The notes beneath the pieces are model-generated. The model saw only the letters and a list, made by a program, of their open reading frames with translations. It made no database searches and was not told where the DNA came from. Shown here in pieces: positions 63,967 through 64,000 of a stretch of DNA of 64,000 nucleotides. Both the position numbers and the translations under genes were made by a program. Positions within the stretch are counted from its first letter, which is position 1; every line of letters starts with the position of its first letter. The stretch is from an uncultured Dorea sp. (GTDB lineage Bacteria > Bacillota > Clostridia > Lachnospirales > Lachnospiraceae): assembly GCA_910584575.1 (NCBI GenBank), contig CAJUBG010000001.1, forward strand, positions 70,496-134,495. Reading direction: 5' to 3'.

Positions 63967-64000
63967 AGTACAACCTCCTTCCATCAAATCTTCTTACTTA

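Overview
The window looks like chromosome of a low-to-mid-GC, spore-forming, anaerobic Firmicute, most probably a Lachnospiraceae (Clostridium cluster XIVa) gut bacterium. Supporting signs are strong AGGAGG-type ribosome binding sites, a YlmC/YmxH-type sporulation protein, a CIRCE element before clpB, agr-like GHKL/LytTR regulators, a PPi-type phosphofructokinase, and a GlpP/GlpK/DUF1667 glycerol operon. The assignment rests on gene content only; no 16S rRNA is present.

Layout. 1-7.4 kb: the end of a GHKL sensor kinase, an orphan coiled-coil protein, a GNAT/DUF6483/MATE operon, a PRC-barrel sporulation protein, a flavodoxin/carbamate kinase/ferredoxin operon, and a PepSY lipoprotein with tandem repeats. 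7.4-12.1 kb: a PilZ c-di-GMP receptor, a decayed toxin-antitoxin pair, tRNA-Pro(GGG), dapB, a YbjQ-family protein and a DEAD-box RNA helicase. 12.3-18.7 kb: a MalY-type C-S lyase with a membrane-anchored C39-like peptidase, an Rpn-like protein that seems to lack its nuclease core, and a cell-surface operon (LCP protein, class B sortase, secreted protein ending in SPKTGE). 18.9-28.6 kb: clpB under CIRCE, trxA, a sigma factor with a zinc-finger membrane partner, a two-sensor EAL phosphodiesterase, a NUDIX hydrolase and an RluA pseudouridine synthase. 28.8-38 kb: a YheO-like regulator, an agr-like two-component system with a small membrane protein and an ABC exporter, a soluble hybrid kinase and a DUF4253 protein. 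38-44.8 kb: an operon of a zinc-ribbon membrane protein, two RlaP-type nucleotidyltransferases and a VOC protein, then a sigma factor/membrane protein/ABC transporter operon. 44.8-52.7 kb: the glp operon with a leader terminator, and a pseudokinase-like membrane protein. 53-55.5 kb: a type II restriction-modification system of AvaI/BsoBI type. 55.5-61.1 kb: PPi-PFK, a 49-residue mini-DUF1667 protein, tRNA-Arg(ACG), galT, galK and a divergent AraC regulator. 61.1-64 kb: a mobile-element scar (frameshifted rhuM, unknown C-terminal fragment, integrase tail, 3' tRNA fragment) followed by a DUF4411/ImmA toxin-antitoxin module.

How genes may work together. Glycerol enters through GlpK and is oxidised by the FAD enzyme plus its NAD(P)/FAD and DUF1667 partners, under GlpP antitermination. 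Galactose passes through GalK and GalT into glycolysis at the PPi-PFK. The sortase, LCP protein and SPKTG protein form a surface-attachment module. The EAL and PilZ proteins are two parts of a c-di-GMP circuit. Two ABC exporters are each tied to their own regulator, one to the agr-like kinase/regulator pair and one to an ECF-like sigma factor. Accessory DNA is concentrated at 8.0-9.0, 53-55.5 and 61-64 kb.
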